A DNA stretch of 64,000 bases, taken from Holothuria scabra. Its lineage: Eukaryota; Echinodermata; Holothuroidea; Aspidochirotida; Holothuriidae. Shown here in pieces: positions 49,901-60,129 of this stretch. The translations under genes were made by a program, and so were the position numbers. The stretch is taken from contig CM074181.1 in assembly GCA_037179385.1 (NCBI GenBank), positions 50,178,394 to 50,242,393 on the forward strand. Direction: 5' to 3'. Position 1 is the stretch's first letter, and each line of letters opens with the position of its first letter. The notes under the pieces were generated by a model. That model saw only the letters and a list, made by a program, of their open reading frames with translations. It searched no databases and was not told the origin of the DNA.

Positions 49901-52900
49901 CCTCGGGATTGGGCGGAAAAGCGGACGTAGCCCGCCCCGCATCGGCTTCCGTAGGCCATTGACCCCGTGACCTTAAACTATTGTCTCTCTCGCTCTTGTG
50001 GCCAAATTTTCGGGTAGCTACTCGCGGTTTCGAGCTCCGCGTGAAACAGTAAAGATGTGTGACAGCCGAGCTCTCCGCATGGGTCCCAAAAGGACCCAAA
50101 CAGCGGTAAAGGGTTAAACTAAGCACGTGGAGTGTGCTTACTGCAAAGCTGATGCCACTGTCTCTGCGTGTGTGCACGTAAACCTTTAGCGGAGTGGTGC
50201 AGATATTTTAGCTTAACCCTTTACCGTTGTGCTCCGGTCGGGGCATATTTGCGCGCCTCGGGATTGGGCGGAAAAGCGGACGTAGCCCGCCCCGCACCGG
50301 CTTCCGTAGGCCATAGACCCCGTGACCTTTAGACTATTGTCTCTCTCGCCCTTGTGGCCGAATTTTCGGGTAGCTACTCGCAGTTTCGAGCTCCGCGTGA
50401 AACAGTCAAGATGTGTGACAGCCGAGCTCTCCGCATGGGTCCAAAAGGACCCAAACAGCGGTAAAGTGTTAAACTAAGCCTGTGGAGTGTGTTTACTGCC
50501 AAAGCTGATGCCACTGTCTCTGCGTGTGTGTGCACGTAAACCTTTAGCCGAGTGGTGCAGATATTTTAGCTTAACCCTTTACCGTTGTACTCCGGTCGGG
50601 GCATATTTGCGCGCCTCGGGATTGGGCGGAAAAGCGGACGTAGCCCGCCCCGCATCGGCTTCCGTAGGCCATTGACCCCGTGACCTTAAACTATTGTCTC
50701 TCTCGCTCTTGTGGCCGAATTTTCGGGTAGCTACTCGCGGTTTCGAGCTCCGCGTGAAACAGTAAAGATGTGTGACAGCCGAGCTCTCCGCACGCGTCCA
50801 AAAGGACCCAAACAGCGGTAAAGTGTTAAACTAAGCCTGTGGAGTGTGTTTACTGCAAAAGCTGATGCCACTGTCTCTGCGTGTGTGTGCACGTAAACCT
50901 TTAGCCGAGTGGTGCAGATATTTTAGCTTAACCCTTTACCGTTGTGCTCCGGTCGGGACATATTTGCGCGCCTCGGGATTGGGTGGAAAAGCGGACGTAG
51001 CCCGCCCGCATCGGCTTCCGTAGGCCATTAACCCCGTGACCTTAAACTATTGTCTCTCTCGCTCTTGTGGCCAAATTTTCAGGTAGCTACTCGCGGTTTC
51101 GAGCTCCGGGTTAAACAGTCAATATGTATGACAGCCGAGCTCTCCGCATGGGTCCAAAAAGGACCCAAACAGCGGTAAAGTGTTAAACCAAGCCTGTGGA
51201 GTGTGTTTACTGCAAAAGCTGATGCCACTGTCTCTGCGTGTGTGTGCACGTAAACCTTTAGCCGAGTGGTGCAGATATTTTAGCTTAACCCTTTACCGTT
51301 GTACTCCGGTCGGGGCATATTTGCGCGCCTCGGGATTGGGCGGAAAAGCGGACGTAGCCCGCCCCGCATCGGCTTCCGTAGGCCATTGACCCCGTGACCT
51401 TAAACTATTGTCTCTCTCGCTCTTGTGGCCGAATTTTCGGGTAGCTACTCGCGGTTTCGAGCTCCGCGTGAAACAGTAAAGATGTGTGACAGCCGAGCTC
51501 TCCGCACGCGTCCAAAAGGACCCAAACAGCGGTAAAGTGTTAAACTAAGCCTGTGGAGTGTGTTTACTGCAAAAGCTGATGCCACTGTCTCTGCGTGTGT
51601 GTGCACGTAAACCTTTAGCCGAGTGGTGCAGATATTTTAGCTTAACCCTTTACCGTTGTGCTCCGGTCGGGACATATTTGCGCGCCTCGGGATTGGGTGG
51701 AAAAGCGGACGTAGCCCGCCCGCATCGGCTTCCGTAGGCCATTAACCCCGTGACCTTAAACTATTGTCTCTCTCGCTCTTGTGGCCAAATTTTCAGGTAG
51801 CTACTCGCGGTTTCGAGCTCCGGGTTAAACAGTCAATATGTATGACAGCCGAGCTCTCCGCATGGGTCCAAAAAGGACCCAAACAGCGGTAAAGTGTTAA
51901 ACCAAGCCTGTGGAGTGTGTTTACTGCAAAAGCTGATGCCACTGTCTCTGCGTGTGTGTGCACGTAAACCTTTAGCCGAGTGATGCAGATATTTTCGCTT
52001 AACCCTTTACCGTTGTGCTCCGGTCGGGGCATATTTGGGACCCTCGGGATTGGGTGGAAAAGCGAACGTAGCCCGCCCCGCATCGGCTTCCGTAGGCCAT
52101 TGACCCCGTAACTTTAAACTATTGTCTCTCCCACTCTTGTGGCCGAATTTTCGGGTAGCTACTCGCGGTTTCGAGCTCCGCGTGAAACAGTAAAGATGTG
52201 TGACAGCCGAGCTCTCCGCATGGGTCCCAAAAGGACCCAAACAGCGGTAAAGTGTTAAACTAAGCCTGTGGGGTGTGTTTACTGCAAAAGCTGATGCCAC
52301 TGTCTCTGCGTGTGTGTGCACGTAAACCTTTAGCCCAGTGGTGCAGATATTTTCGCTTAACCCTTTACCGTTGTGCTCCGGTCGGGGCATATTTGCGCGC
52401 CTCGGGATTGGGCGGAAAAGCGGACGTAGCCCGCTACGCATCGGCTTCCGTAGGCCATTGACCCCGTGACCTTAAACTATTGTCTCTCTCGCTCTTGTGG
52501 CCGAATTTTCGGGTAGCTACTCGCGGTTTCGAGATCCGCGTGAAACAGTAAAGATGTGTGACAGCCGAGCTCTCCGCATGGGTCCCAAAAGGACCCAAAC
52601 AGCGGTAAAGTGTTAAACTAAGCCTGTGGAGTGTGTTTACTGCAAAAGCTGATGCCACTGTCTCGGCGTGTGTGTGCACGTAAACCATTAGCCGAGTGGT
52701 GCAGATATTTTAGCTTTACCCTTTACCGTTGTGCTCCGGTCGGGACATATTTGTTCGCCTCGGGATTGGACGGAAAAGCGGACGTAGCCCGCCCCGCATC
52801 GGCTCCCATAGGCTATTGACCCCGTGACCTTAAACTATTGTCTCTCTCGCTCTTGTGGCCGAATTTTCGGGTAGCTACTCGCGGTTTCGCGCTCCGCGTG

Positions 52901-55900
52901 AAACAGTAAAGATGTGTGACAGCCGAGCTCTCCGCATGGGTCCAAAAGGACCCAAACAGCGGTAAAGTGTTAAAATAAGCCTGTGGGGTGTGTTTACTGC
53001 AAAAGCTGATGCCACTGTCTCTGCGTGTGTCGGCACTTAAACCATTAGCCGAGTGGTGCAGATATTTTCGCTTAACCCTTTACCGTTGTGCTCCGGTCGG
53101 GGCATATTTGCGCGCCTCGGGATTGGGCGGAAAAGCGGACGTAGCCCGCCCCGCATCGGCTCCCATAGGCTATTGACCCCGTGACCTTAAACTATTGTCT
53201 CTCTCGCTCTTGTGGCCGAATTTTCGGGTAGCTATTCGCGGTTTCGAGCTCCGCGTGAAACAGTAAAGATGTGTGACAGCCGAGCTCTCCGCATGGGTCC
53301 AAAAGGACCCAAACAGCGGTAAAGTGTTAAACTAAGCCTGTGGGGTGTGTTTACTGCAAAAGCTGATGCCACTGTCTCTGCGTGTGTGTGCACGTAAACC
53401 TTTAGCCGAGTGGTGCAGATATTTTAGCTTATCCCTTTACCGTTGTGCTCCGGTCGGGGCATACAGTATTTGCGCGCCTCGGGATTGGGTGGAAAAGCGG
53501 ACGTGGCCCGCCCCGCATCGGCTTCCGTAGGCCATTGACCCCGTAACTTTAAACTATTGTCTCTCCCACTCTTGTGGCCGAATTTTCGGGTAGCTACTCG
53601 CGGTTTCGAGCTCCGCGTGAAACAGTAAAGATGTGTGACAGCCGAGCTCTCCGCATGGGTCCCAAAAGGACCCAAACAGCGGTAAAGTGTTAAACTAAGC
53701 CTGTGGAGTGTGTTTACTGCAAAAGCTGATGCCACTGTCTCTGCGTGTGTGTGCACGTAAACCTTTAGCCCAGTGGTGCAGATATTTTCGCTTAACCCTT
53801 TACCGTTGTGCTCCGGTCGGGGCATATTTGCGCGCCTCGGGATTGGGCGGAAAAGCGGACGTAGCCCGCTACGCATCGGCTTCCGTAGGCCATTGACCCC
53901 GTGACCTTAAACTATTGTCTCTCTCGCTCTTGTGGCCGAATTTTCGGGTAGCTACTCGCGGTTTCGAGATCCGCGTGAAACAGTAAAGATGTGTGACAGC
54001 CGAGCTCTCCGCATGGGTCCCAAAAGGACCCAAACAGCGGTAAAGTGTTAAACTAAGCCTGTGGGGTGTGTTTACTGCAAAAGCTGATGCCACTGTCTCG
54101 GCGTGTGTGTGCACGTAAACCATTAGCCGAGTGGTGCAGATATTTTAGCTTTACCCTTTACCGTTGTGCTCCGGTCGGGACATATTTGTTCGCCTCGGGA
54201 TTGGACGGAAAAGCGGACGTAGCCCGCCCCGCATCGGCTCCCATAGGCTATTGACCCCGTGACCTTAAACTATTGTCTCTCTCGCTCTTGTGGCCGAATT
54301 TTCGGGTAGCTACTCGCGGTTTCGCGCTCCGCGTGAAACAGTAAAGATGTGTGACAGCCGAGCTCTCCGCATGGGTCCAAAAGGACCCAAACAGCGGTAA
54401 AGTGTTAAAATAAGCCTGTGGGGTGTGTTTACTGCAAAAGCTGATGCCACTGTCTCTGCGTGTGTCGGCACTTAAACCATTAGCCGAGTGGTGCAGATAT
54501 TTTCGCTTAACCCTTTACCGTTGTGCTCCGGTCGGGGCATATTTGCGCGCCTCGGGATTGGGCGGAAAAGCGGACGTAGCCCGCCCCGCATCGGCTTCCG
54601 TAGGCCATTGACCCCGTGGCCTTAAACTATTGTCTCTCTCGCTCTTGTGGCCGAATTTTCGGGTAACTACTCGCGGTTTCGAGCTCCGCGTGAAACAGTG
54701 AAGATGTGTGACAGCCGAGCTCTCCGCATGGGTCCAAAAGGACCCAAACAGCGGTAAAGTGTTAAACTAAGCCTGTGGGGTGTGTTTACTGCAAAAGCTG
54801 ATGCCCCTGTCTCTGTGTGTGTGTGCACGTAAACCCTTAGCCGAGTGGTGTTTATATTTTGGCTTAACCCTTTACCGTTGTGCTCCGGTCGGGGAATATT
54901 TGCGCGCCTCGGGATTGGGCGGAAAAGCGGACGTAGCCCGCCCCGCATCGGCTCCCATAGGCTATTGACCCCGTGACCTTAAACTATTGTCTCTCTCGCT
55001 CTTGTGGCCGAATTTTCGGGTAGCTATTCGCGGTTTCGAGCTCCGCGTGAAACAGTAAAGATGTGTGACAGCCGAGCTCTCCGCATGGGTCCAAAAGGAC
55101 CCAAACAGCGGTAAAGTGTTAAACTAAGCCTGTGGGGTGTGTTTACTGCAAAAGCTGATGCCACTGTCTCTGCGTGTGTGTGCACGTAAACCTTTAGCCG
55201 AGTGGTGCAGATATTTTAGCTTATCCCTTTACCGTTGTGCTCCGGTCGGGGCATACAGTATTTGCGCGCCTCGGGATTGGGTGGAAAAGCGGACGTGGCC
55301 CGCCCCGCATCGGCTTCCGTAGGCCATTGACCCCGTGACCTTAAACTATTGTCTCTCTCGCTCTTGTGGCCGAATTTTCGGGTAGCTACTCGCGGTTTCG
55401 AGCTCCGGGTTAAACAGTCAAGATGTATGACAGCCGAGCTCTCCACATGGGTCCAAAAGGACCCAAACAGCGGTAAAGGGTTAATGAATTAGTCATTTGG
55501 TTGGTCGGTCAGTCGGTTGGTCAGTTATTAAATAAGAGGGCGTTGAACATCCCAGTTTACTCATCGAAGCCCACGACTTCGATTGTAGGATTTCCAGACT
55601 TGCTCTTGTGATTTTCGCCTACTTATGTGGCTCGTCCTAATGTACATTTTCTTATCTGAGTATAGATTTGCACGGGATCACTGCAGACGTATCCACACCA
55701 TTGGAAAACTACGCAGGGAGATTTCGTCACGTTGTTTTGCAGCGTTTCCATGAACAGAGGGAATTTTCAATATCATAGTCTCATATTGCCTTAAATTTCA
55801 TATTTATTGCCCTGAATAAATGCAAATAAGCTTTCCGTTACTACTTTTGTTCTCTTAGTGGACTAACGCATATAAAGAGAATGAAAAACCTCCAGATCAT

Positions 55901-58480
55901 ATTTGCTGATAAACTTTTCCTGAAAATTGACAGATCAGTGTTGTGGAATTACTGGAATTACCCTGCTCGGGTGAAAAGGCCTGGTGAAAAGGCTTAGTGA
56001 AGGGAATTCTTCTGAATTTTTTCGCCAGTGTTTTCATATTAAAAAAAAAAAAAATTCGAAGGTTATCGTCTCAATGACCTTGATCTCCATATCCAATGCC
56101 TGTATTATATAAAATCCATCTTTTCTAGCTATTTTTGTTCTTCAGCAGACCTTAAACATATGTAGGGAATAAAAAAAACATCCAGGTTACTTTCTCCAAA
56201 TTATTGTTATCTGAAAATTCACCCGCCAGTGTTGTTCCAGTCCTTCCTGGACTGACTCACTGAAAAATCATGTCTCGTAATGCCACCCATGGGAAGGTAC
56301 TAGATGATGTAACTGAATTATAGGTATGTCAGGAATTAAATCGCTACTTGTTTGTAGTTGGGCCTTCATATTGAAGAAAAATTATCGAAGTTAGTAACAG
56401 AATGTTGGCAATGTTTCGGTTACTAACTTGCTATCCTGAATAGGCCCCTTTGGAAACTGTTTCCCTTTAGGAGGGATGAGATTAAAAATGGAGCTATTTG
56501 AAAACATGTGGAAGCATATTGAAATGCGCATAATGGCCGTCAGTTGTGAAATTCAGCTCCTATTGCTCAGACTAACTTGGTCAGACTAGTGACTTCCGAC
56601 GGAGGGATTTCCCGCCTTCTTGCTGATTTTCCTCGACTAGGCCTACATCAAGAAGTGAATGGTGGCATGCGGCCCATATGCCCCGGCCAGCAACTGGGCC
56701 TACAACTCCGCAGCGCCTCACTGATGATGACGTCTTCATGGGGAAAGTTAAGTTTATGTATTTGACCTCCCTCTTGTCACGGTGCAATCACATGGGTCTG
56801 CTCTAAATAGTCATCCATATCATAATTGGCTTCCTGGCAAATCATCGGGATTAGGATAAGAGTTGTTGGTTAAGTTATGAGATAGGGTAAATTGTCTATG
56901 AGTTCGGGTAAGGGGGCACAATCGCGTGAAAACCTAAAGTCGGAACGATGAGATGGGCACCAAAAGATTACTTGCTCGTACCTGGCATGCATCGGTTTCA
57001 ATGCACATTTCACATTTAAAGATGCTTGGAATAATAAAGTACCCCTCAAACATTTCAAAACTTATTTGTCCAAACCCAACCAAACCAGCCACTTCCGAGT
57101 CTTCAACAGAGAACAATCCCCAATTCAAGGGTCAGAGGCTTCGATATGTAGTTGCCTGCAAGTACAAACTGTCTAGTTATTAACTGGTTTTGGTCGAGCG
57201 GGTCAGGACTTTTTTCAGTTTAGGCTCGCTTGCTTGCTTTCCCTATTTTATTGCTCATTTAAGCACAATGGCAGTAGGTTCCATTTTCAAAATCTTTGGG
57301 ATGACCCGGTTATCACTCAAACTCCAGGCCGTGAGTCGGAGACTCTACCCACTTGACCATACAGTGATTCGTAAGTAAAATGTTCATTTGTCAGAAAAGC
57401 GTTGACCTTGTGGATAAAATAAAGCAAATTATTTCGTAATCTGAACCGTATTCCAATTGACTAATATTTTCTTGTTACCACAGGTTTGGGGTTTGGTCTA
57501 TTGAGCATTCCAAATAGTCTTTACATCGTTTCTACCTACAGAAGGAGTTACAAGTCAATTTTTGCCTTTGGAACAGCATTTATGTACTTTGGTGTTGCAG
57601 TCTTACCAATAACCCTGAAGTGGCTTATAGAAAGTGTTGGTCATAAATGGGGAGTGGCATGTTTTGGAGCTTTAATTTTGAACTGTGTTCATGTTGGAAG
57701 TCTTTCAAGACCAACCGAAAAACTTAATGAATTACTCTCAAACTCTGGACATGACATGATAACAAGGGAACAGTTGCGGTTTGTTGACAAGCATTGGTTT
57801 TGCTTCTCAGCAATTGTTTGTCACCCAAACTTTGCAATATTAATAACGTTTGCAATGGTCGGTATGTTCGTCTACTCGTCCTGGGCAATTTTTCTGGTGT
57901 CGTTTGGGGAGACGCAAGGACTTACCACACTGAAGGCCGTATATCTTTCCACAATAGCTGGTATTGGCGGCATCACTGGTGGTGCAACTTCGTCAACGTT
58001 GTTCGCTTTCAATGCAATGAATGCTGTAACTATTTGTTTGCTCCCGGCTTTGGCAAATGGTATCAGTCTACTGTTAAGCGTTTTCTCTAAACGGTTTGGA
58101 ACTCTTTTATTTTTAATGTTCGTGAGTGGGTTTGCACAAGGGATGCAGTATGGTGGTATCTGTGGTATTGTTTCTGCCCTGGTTTGTGACTTTCACATTG
58201 AACAAGGATTAACACTTTCATATATCATGGAAGGTGTCATGTACCAGATCGGAGGTATAACAGCCGGTAAGATAAAAACCTATTGTTTCTCTCTATTTGA
58301 ACCTGATATTACAGTTTGAAACCTTTTCCTTACTTCTTTTTAGGTGCTTTGCAAGATCTGACTGGTTCACCTACTTACATTTTCCTGATAAACTCTGCTT
58401 TGAGCTTCCTGGTGACTCCTTTGGCGTTGTTTTGCAGTTGCAATGATGACACAGTCAAACAATGCTACAGAGAGGCTTAA
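43715..58480 (+). CDS. SLC16/MCT-like major facilitator transporter, 4 exons (copy B, intact)
   Basis: The spliced frame is 43715-43901, 45603-45746, 57484-58266 and 58344-58480, giving 1251 nt and 416 residues. All three introns are phase 1 with GT-AG ends. I see about 12 hydrophobic segments with a short loop between the two halves. Monocarboxylate transporter signatures include the TM6 segment LNCVHVGSLSRP (family form LNCxxxGxLxRP), GLGFGLLSIPNS at TM4, and AGALQDLTGSPTYIF before the last helix. The role by family is plasma-membrane transport of small organic anions or related solutes; the substrate is not predictable. The usual acidic/Arg pair of MCT TM8 is not visible in GIGGITGGATSSTLF, so classical proton-lactate coupling is doubtful. 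The start is the first ATG of an exon also found intact in copy C, and the length is slightly below the MCT norm. The donor of exon 2 is the weak GTTGGT where related copies have GTAAGT. Intron 2 (11.7 kb) carries a 5.9-kb tandem array. Expression is unproven. Confidence 0.82.
45603..45746 (+). CDS. Exon 2 of copy B transporter gene
   Basis: This exon is 144 nt, phase 1 to phase 1, with acceptor TTTTGAACAG and donor G|GTTGGT. It encodes the end of TM2, TM3 and the start of TM4: PFGGYLL, a basic turn RIFTCRS, then the Gly-rich GGILAGGGYIFAGL and a WHLFIWHSLSG end that continues as GLGFG in exon 3. Damaged copies are at 8964-9105, 20266-20324, 31706-31849 and 32103-32246. Confidence 0.85.
47817..48005 (+). 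mobile_element. MITE with long inverted repeats, intron 2 of copy B
   Basis: It runs from CACTCTAAAAACGTCCGG to CGTAATTAGAGTG, with inverted arms containing GAACCGGAAAAGGATCAAA. It is the counterpart of 6309-6500 and shows the expected opposite orientation. Confidence 0.82.
49549..55480 (+). repeat. Tandem array of 357-bp MITE-derived satellite, 16 units plus a partial
   Basis: Unit starts (TTAA or a one-base variant before CCCTTTACCG) are at 49858, 50213, 50571, 50928, 51285, 51642, 51999, 52357, 52715, 53072, 53429, 53792, 54150, 54507, 54864 and 55221. Spacings are 355-358, with one of 363 caused by an extra ACAGTA-type insertion. Each unit is a 252-bp inverted-repeat element (TTAACCCTTTACCGTTG at one end, CGGTAAAG(G/T)GTTAA at the other) plus a 95-bp spacer. 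The array is much richer in GC and CpG than its surroundings. The leftmost unit begins inside the element (49549); the right end stops exactly at a TTAA (55481-55484). It lies in intron 2 of the intact transporter gene. Confidence 0.95.
57183..57373 (-). mobile_element. tRNA-derived SINE, copy B
   Basis: The reverse complement starts near GTATGGTCAAGTGGGTAGAG and ends with the AAAAAAGTCCTGACCCGCTC tail. It lies 110 bp upstream of exon 3 of the intact gene, antisense to it. Confidence 0.75.
57484..58266 (+). CDS. Exon 3 of copy B transporter gene
   Basis: This exon is 783 nt and open throughout, with acceptor TTGTTACCACAG and donor G|GTAAGAT. It encodes TM4-TM11: the rest of TM4, TM5-TM6 ending in the MCT-type LNCVHVGSLSRPTE, a cytosolic loop of about 40 residues, then TM7 (FAILITFAMVGMFVYSSW) through TM11. 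A SINE lies antisense 110 bp upstream, as in the other three copies. Confidence 0.88.
58344..58480 (+). CDS. Exon 4 (last) of copy B transporter gene
   Basis: This exon is 137 nt, with acceptor TTACTTCTTTTTAG and 44 codons followed by TAA. It encodes ALQDLTGSPTYIF, the last membrane helix and a short tail ending in QCYREA. The exon in copy A has exactly the same length but carries a stop at its third full codon. I saw no clear AATAAA signal immediately downstream, so the transcript end is not placed. Confidence 0.82.
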
Positions 58481-59286
58481 GGGACAACCAGGCCTCCCGC
58501 TTCAATAACTGAGGAGTCAGGCCTGCGCAAATCTGGTGATTTTTTCCATCATTTGTTTATTCAAGAAAAGCTAATGAAAAAAAAAACTGATCAGCAAACT
58601 TAGGCCAAAAAACTGACTAACAAAAAGACCAGCACCACATTCACGTTTTCAACAATAGAAGGAACGAATCGTTGATTCTGTCAAATTTTCATTTGCATCC
58701 CAATAGTATGTTCGGTTCTAGAGATAGCCCTAATTGAAATCCTTATATTTTTTACAATACGTTATCCAAGCAAGCGAGATTTTTTAATCTTATGTTTCAA
58801 CTTATTTTGTGTACAAAAGTAGTCTCTACAGTATAAAACTTGCGAGGATTCAAATTGAGTCTGTATAAAAATTTCGAAATAAGACTGTGCCTACTGATTG
58901 CAAGCAAATTTCTAAATTTTTGTGCTTCTCCCAATGAATTCAAGGAGACAAAGTAACATTTTGTACAATTGGTCAACTTGTCGCACTCATTGAAGAGCAA
59001 AAAGATATTTTCCTAAGTAACAAATTTTCCTGTTGCACAAAAGATTAATGTTTAACGAGAACTCATGATTATTGTTAACTTACATGTAGAGAAATTATGA
59101 TAAAAACTGATAAAAAATAAAAGCACAAAATCGGCATCAACGAGTATTTAAAATTGTAAGTGCATCATGTAACATTGTAGAGCTCCTTTGCTATTGTATC
59201 ACCTTTATTATGCATCCGGGTTTTTGTATTACAAAATGGCAGCATACCATCGATTTTCCAAAATCTTTGCTAAAAGGGGTCACCCG

Positions 59287-59830
59287 GATAAAATCCTGAA
59301 GTCTACTATCCTTCGAGAAAACTCCATTAATAGGTCCTCCATCTTAGACCATTATGCTCCTTATTGTAATTCGGATCGTATCACATTGGTTCTACTCATC
59401 CACCCTTCCGTACAACCCATTAAGCGCTTCAATATTATAAAATTCAAAACCCTCATGTCTGACTTAAACACTAAGTTAATCTTCAAAACCCATTCTTTGG
59501 TTGCCTTCAAGGATATCGTAACGTTTGTGAACATTTGATCAGATCCTTCTACCCTCATCGTCACCTGCCTCCGACCCTGGCACTTTCCCTTGCAAATGGA
59601 AACGGTGCAACACCTGCCGATTGTCTCTGATGAAGACCAACTCTTATCCATTGAAGGACCTTCCCATTGGTTCAAAGTAACCGACCATTTTAAGTGCAGT
59701 TCTTTCAATGTTATTATCATTTTAAGTTGTAAACGCTTCAATATCCTGTATATTGGTGAAAGCAAACGGAGGCGAGCCAATAGAATCCCCGAACACCTGG
59801 GACCTATTAAAATGTATTATCATTACACCT
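59287..59830 (+). mobile_element. Second Penelope-like element fragment (C-terminal part)
   Basis: The frame 59188-59538 contains CNSDRITLVLLIHPSVQP, then FKTHSLVAFK, resembling the segment before the nuclease in a different Penelope-like lineage. A frame break follows, then a Cys cluster CKWKRCNTC near 59585-59611. Another piece reads FNILYIGESKRRRANRIPEH at 59731-59790, the GIY-YIG core (family form LYIGETGRRLxDRFxEH). It starts where the A/B duplication similarity ends, so it may mark the breakpoint. Confidence 0.72.
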
Positions 59831-60003
59831 GGTACTCTTTGCCACCACGGCTTACTTCCAAGCTTGACTCAACTGCTTGAACGATTTTAATATTGATATT
59901 GACTGGTGCCTTTTCCCTAGATATGACATTTTCCTTTGTATTATGTTTCGTGATACCCATGCATATATTTCGACCAATGTAAATATATATTCGTCTTAAC
60001 GAT

Positions 60004-60125
60004 TCCACACACCTTTTCTATAGGAATACGTAACCGTACAAGGGTGCACTCTTAGAATTACAAACAAGACGCAATTACCTCAAAGTTGTCAAATTTACGG
60101 ACACATAGCTGTTAACACGAACGAA
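60004..60125 (+). repeat. Partial second copy of the 24274-24556 element
   Basis: It shares CTATAGGAATACGTAA, then CAAAGTTGTCAAATTTACGG and AGCTGTTAACACGAACG with 24370-24482, in the same order. It lies 180 bp after a Penelope-like fragment. Confidence 0.75.
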
Positions 60126-60129
60126 TGGC

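Larger units (their letters stand above)
36950..59215 (+). repeat. Segmental duplication arm B (inverted partner of 460-15640)
   Basis: This arm carries the intact gene. It is longer than arm A mainly because of insertions: a 1.28-kb hAT-like element (37213-38496), about 3.5 kb between 38680 and 42170 that has no match in A, and the 5.9-kb array in intron 2. Similarity ends near 59215, where a Penelope-like fragment begins. Confidence 0.78.

Noticed and set aside
49549..55480. Repeated open frames of 62-150 residues on both strands across the array
   Set aside because: The 357-bp unit is divisible by three, so chance frames repeat in every unit on both strands. The residues follow the repeat sequence and match no known family.
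49549..55480. CRISPR-like regular spacing
   Set aside because: Units are 357 bp with near-identical spacers, and the context is animal DNA; this is satellite DNA.
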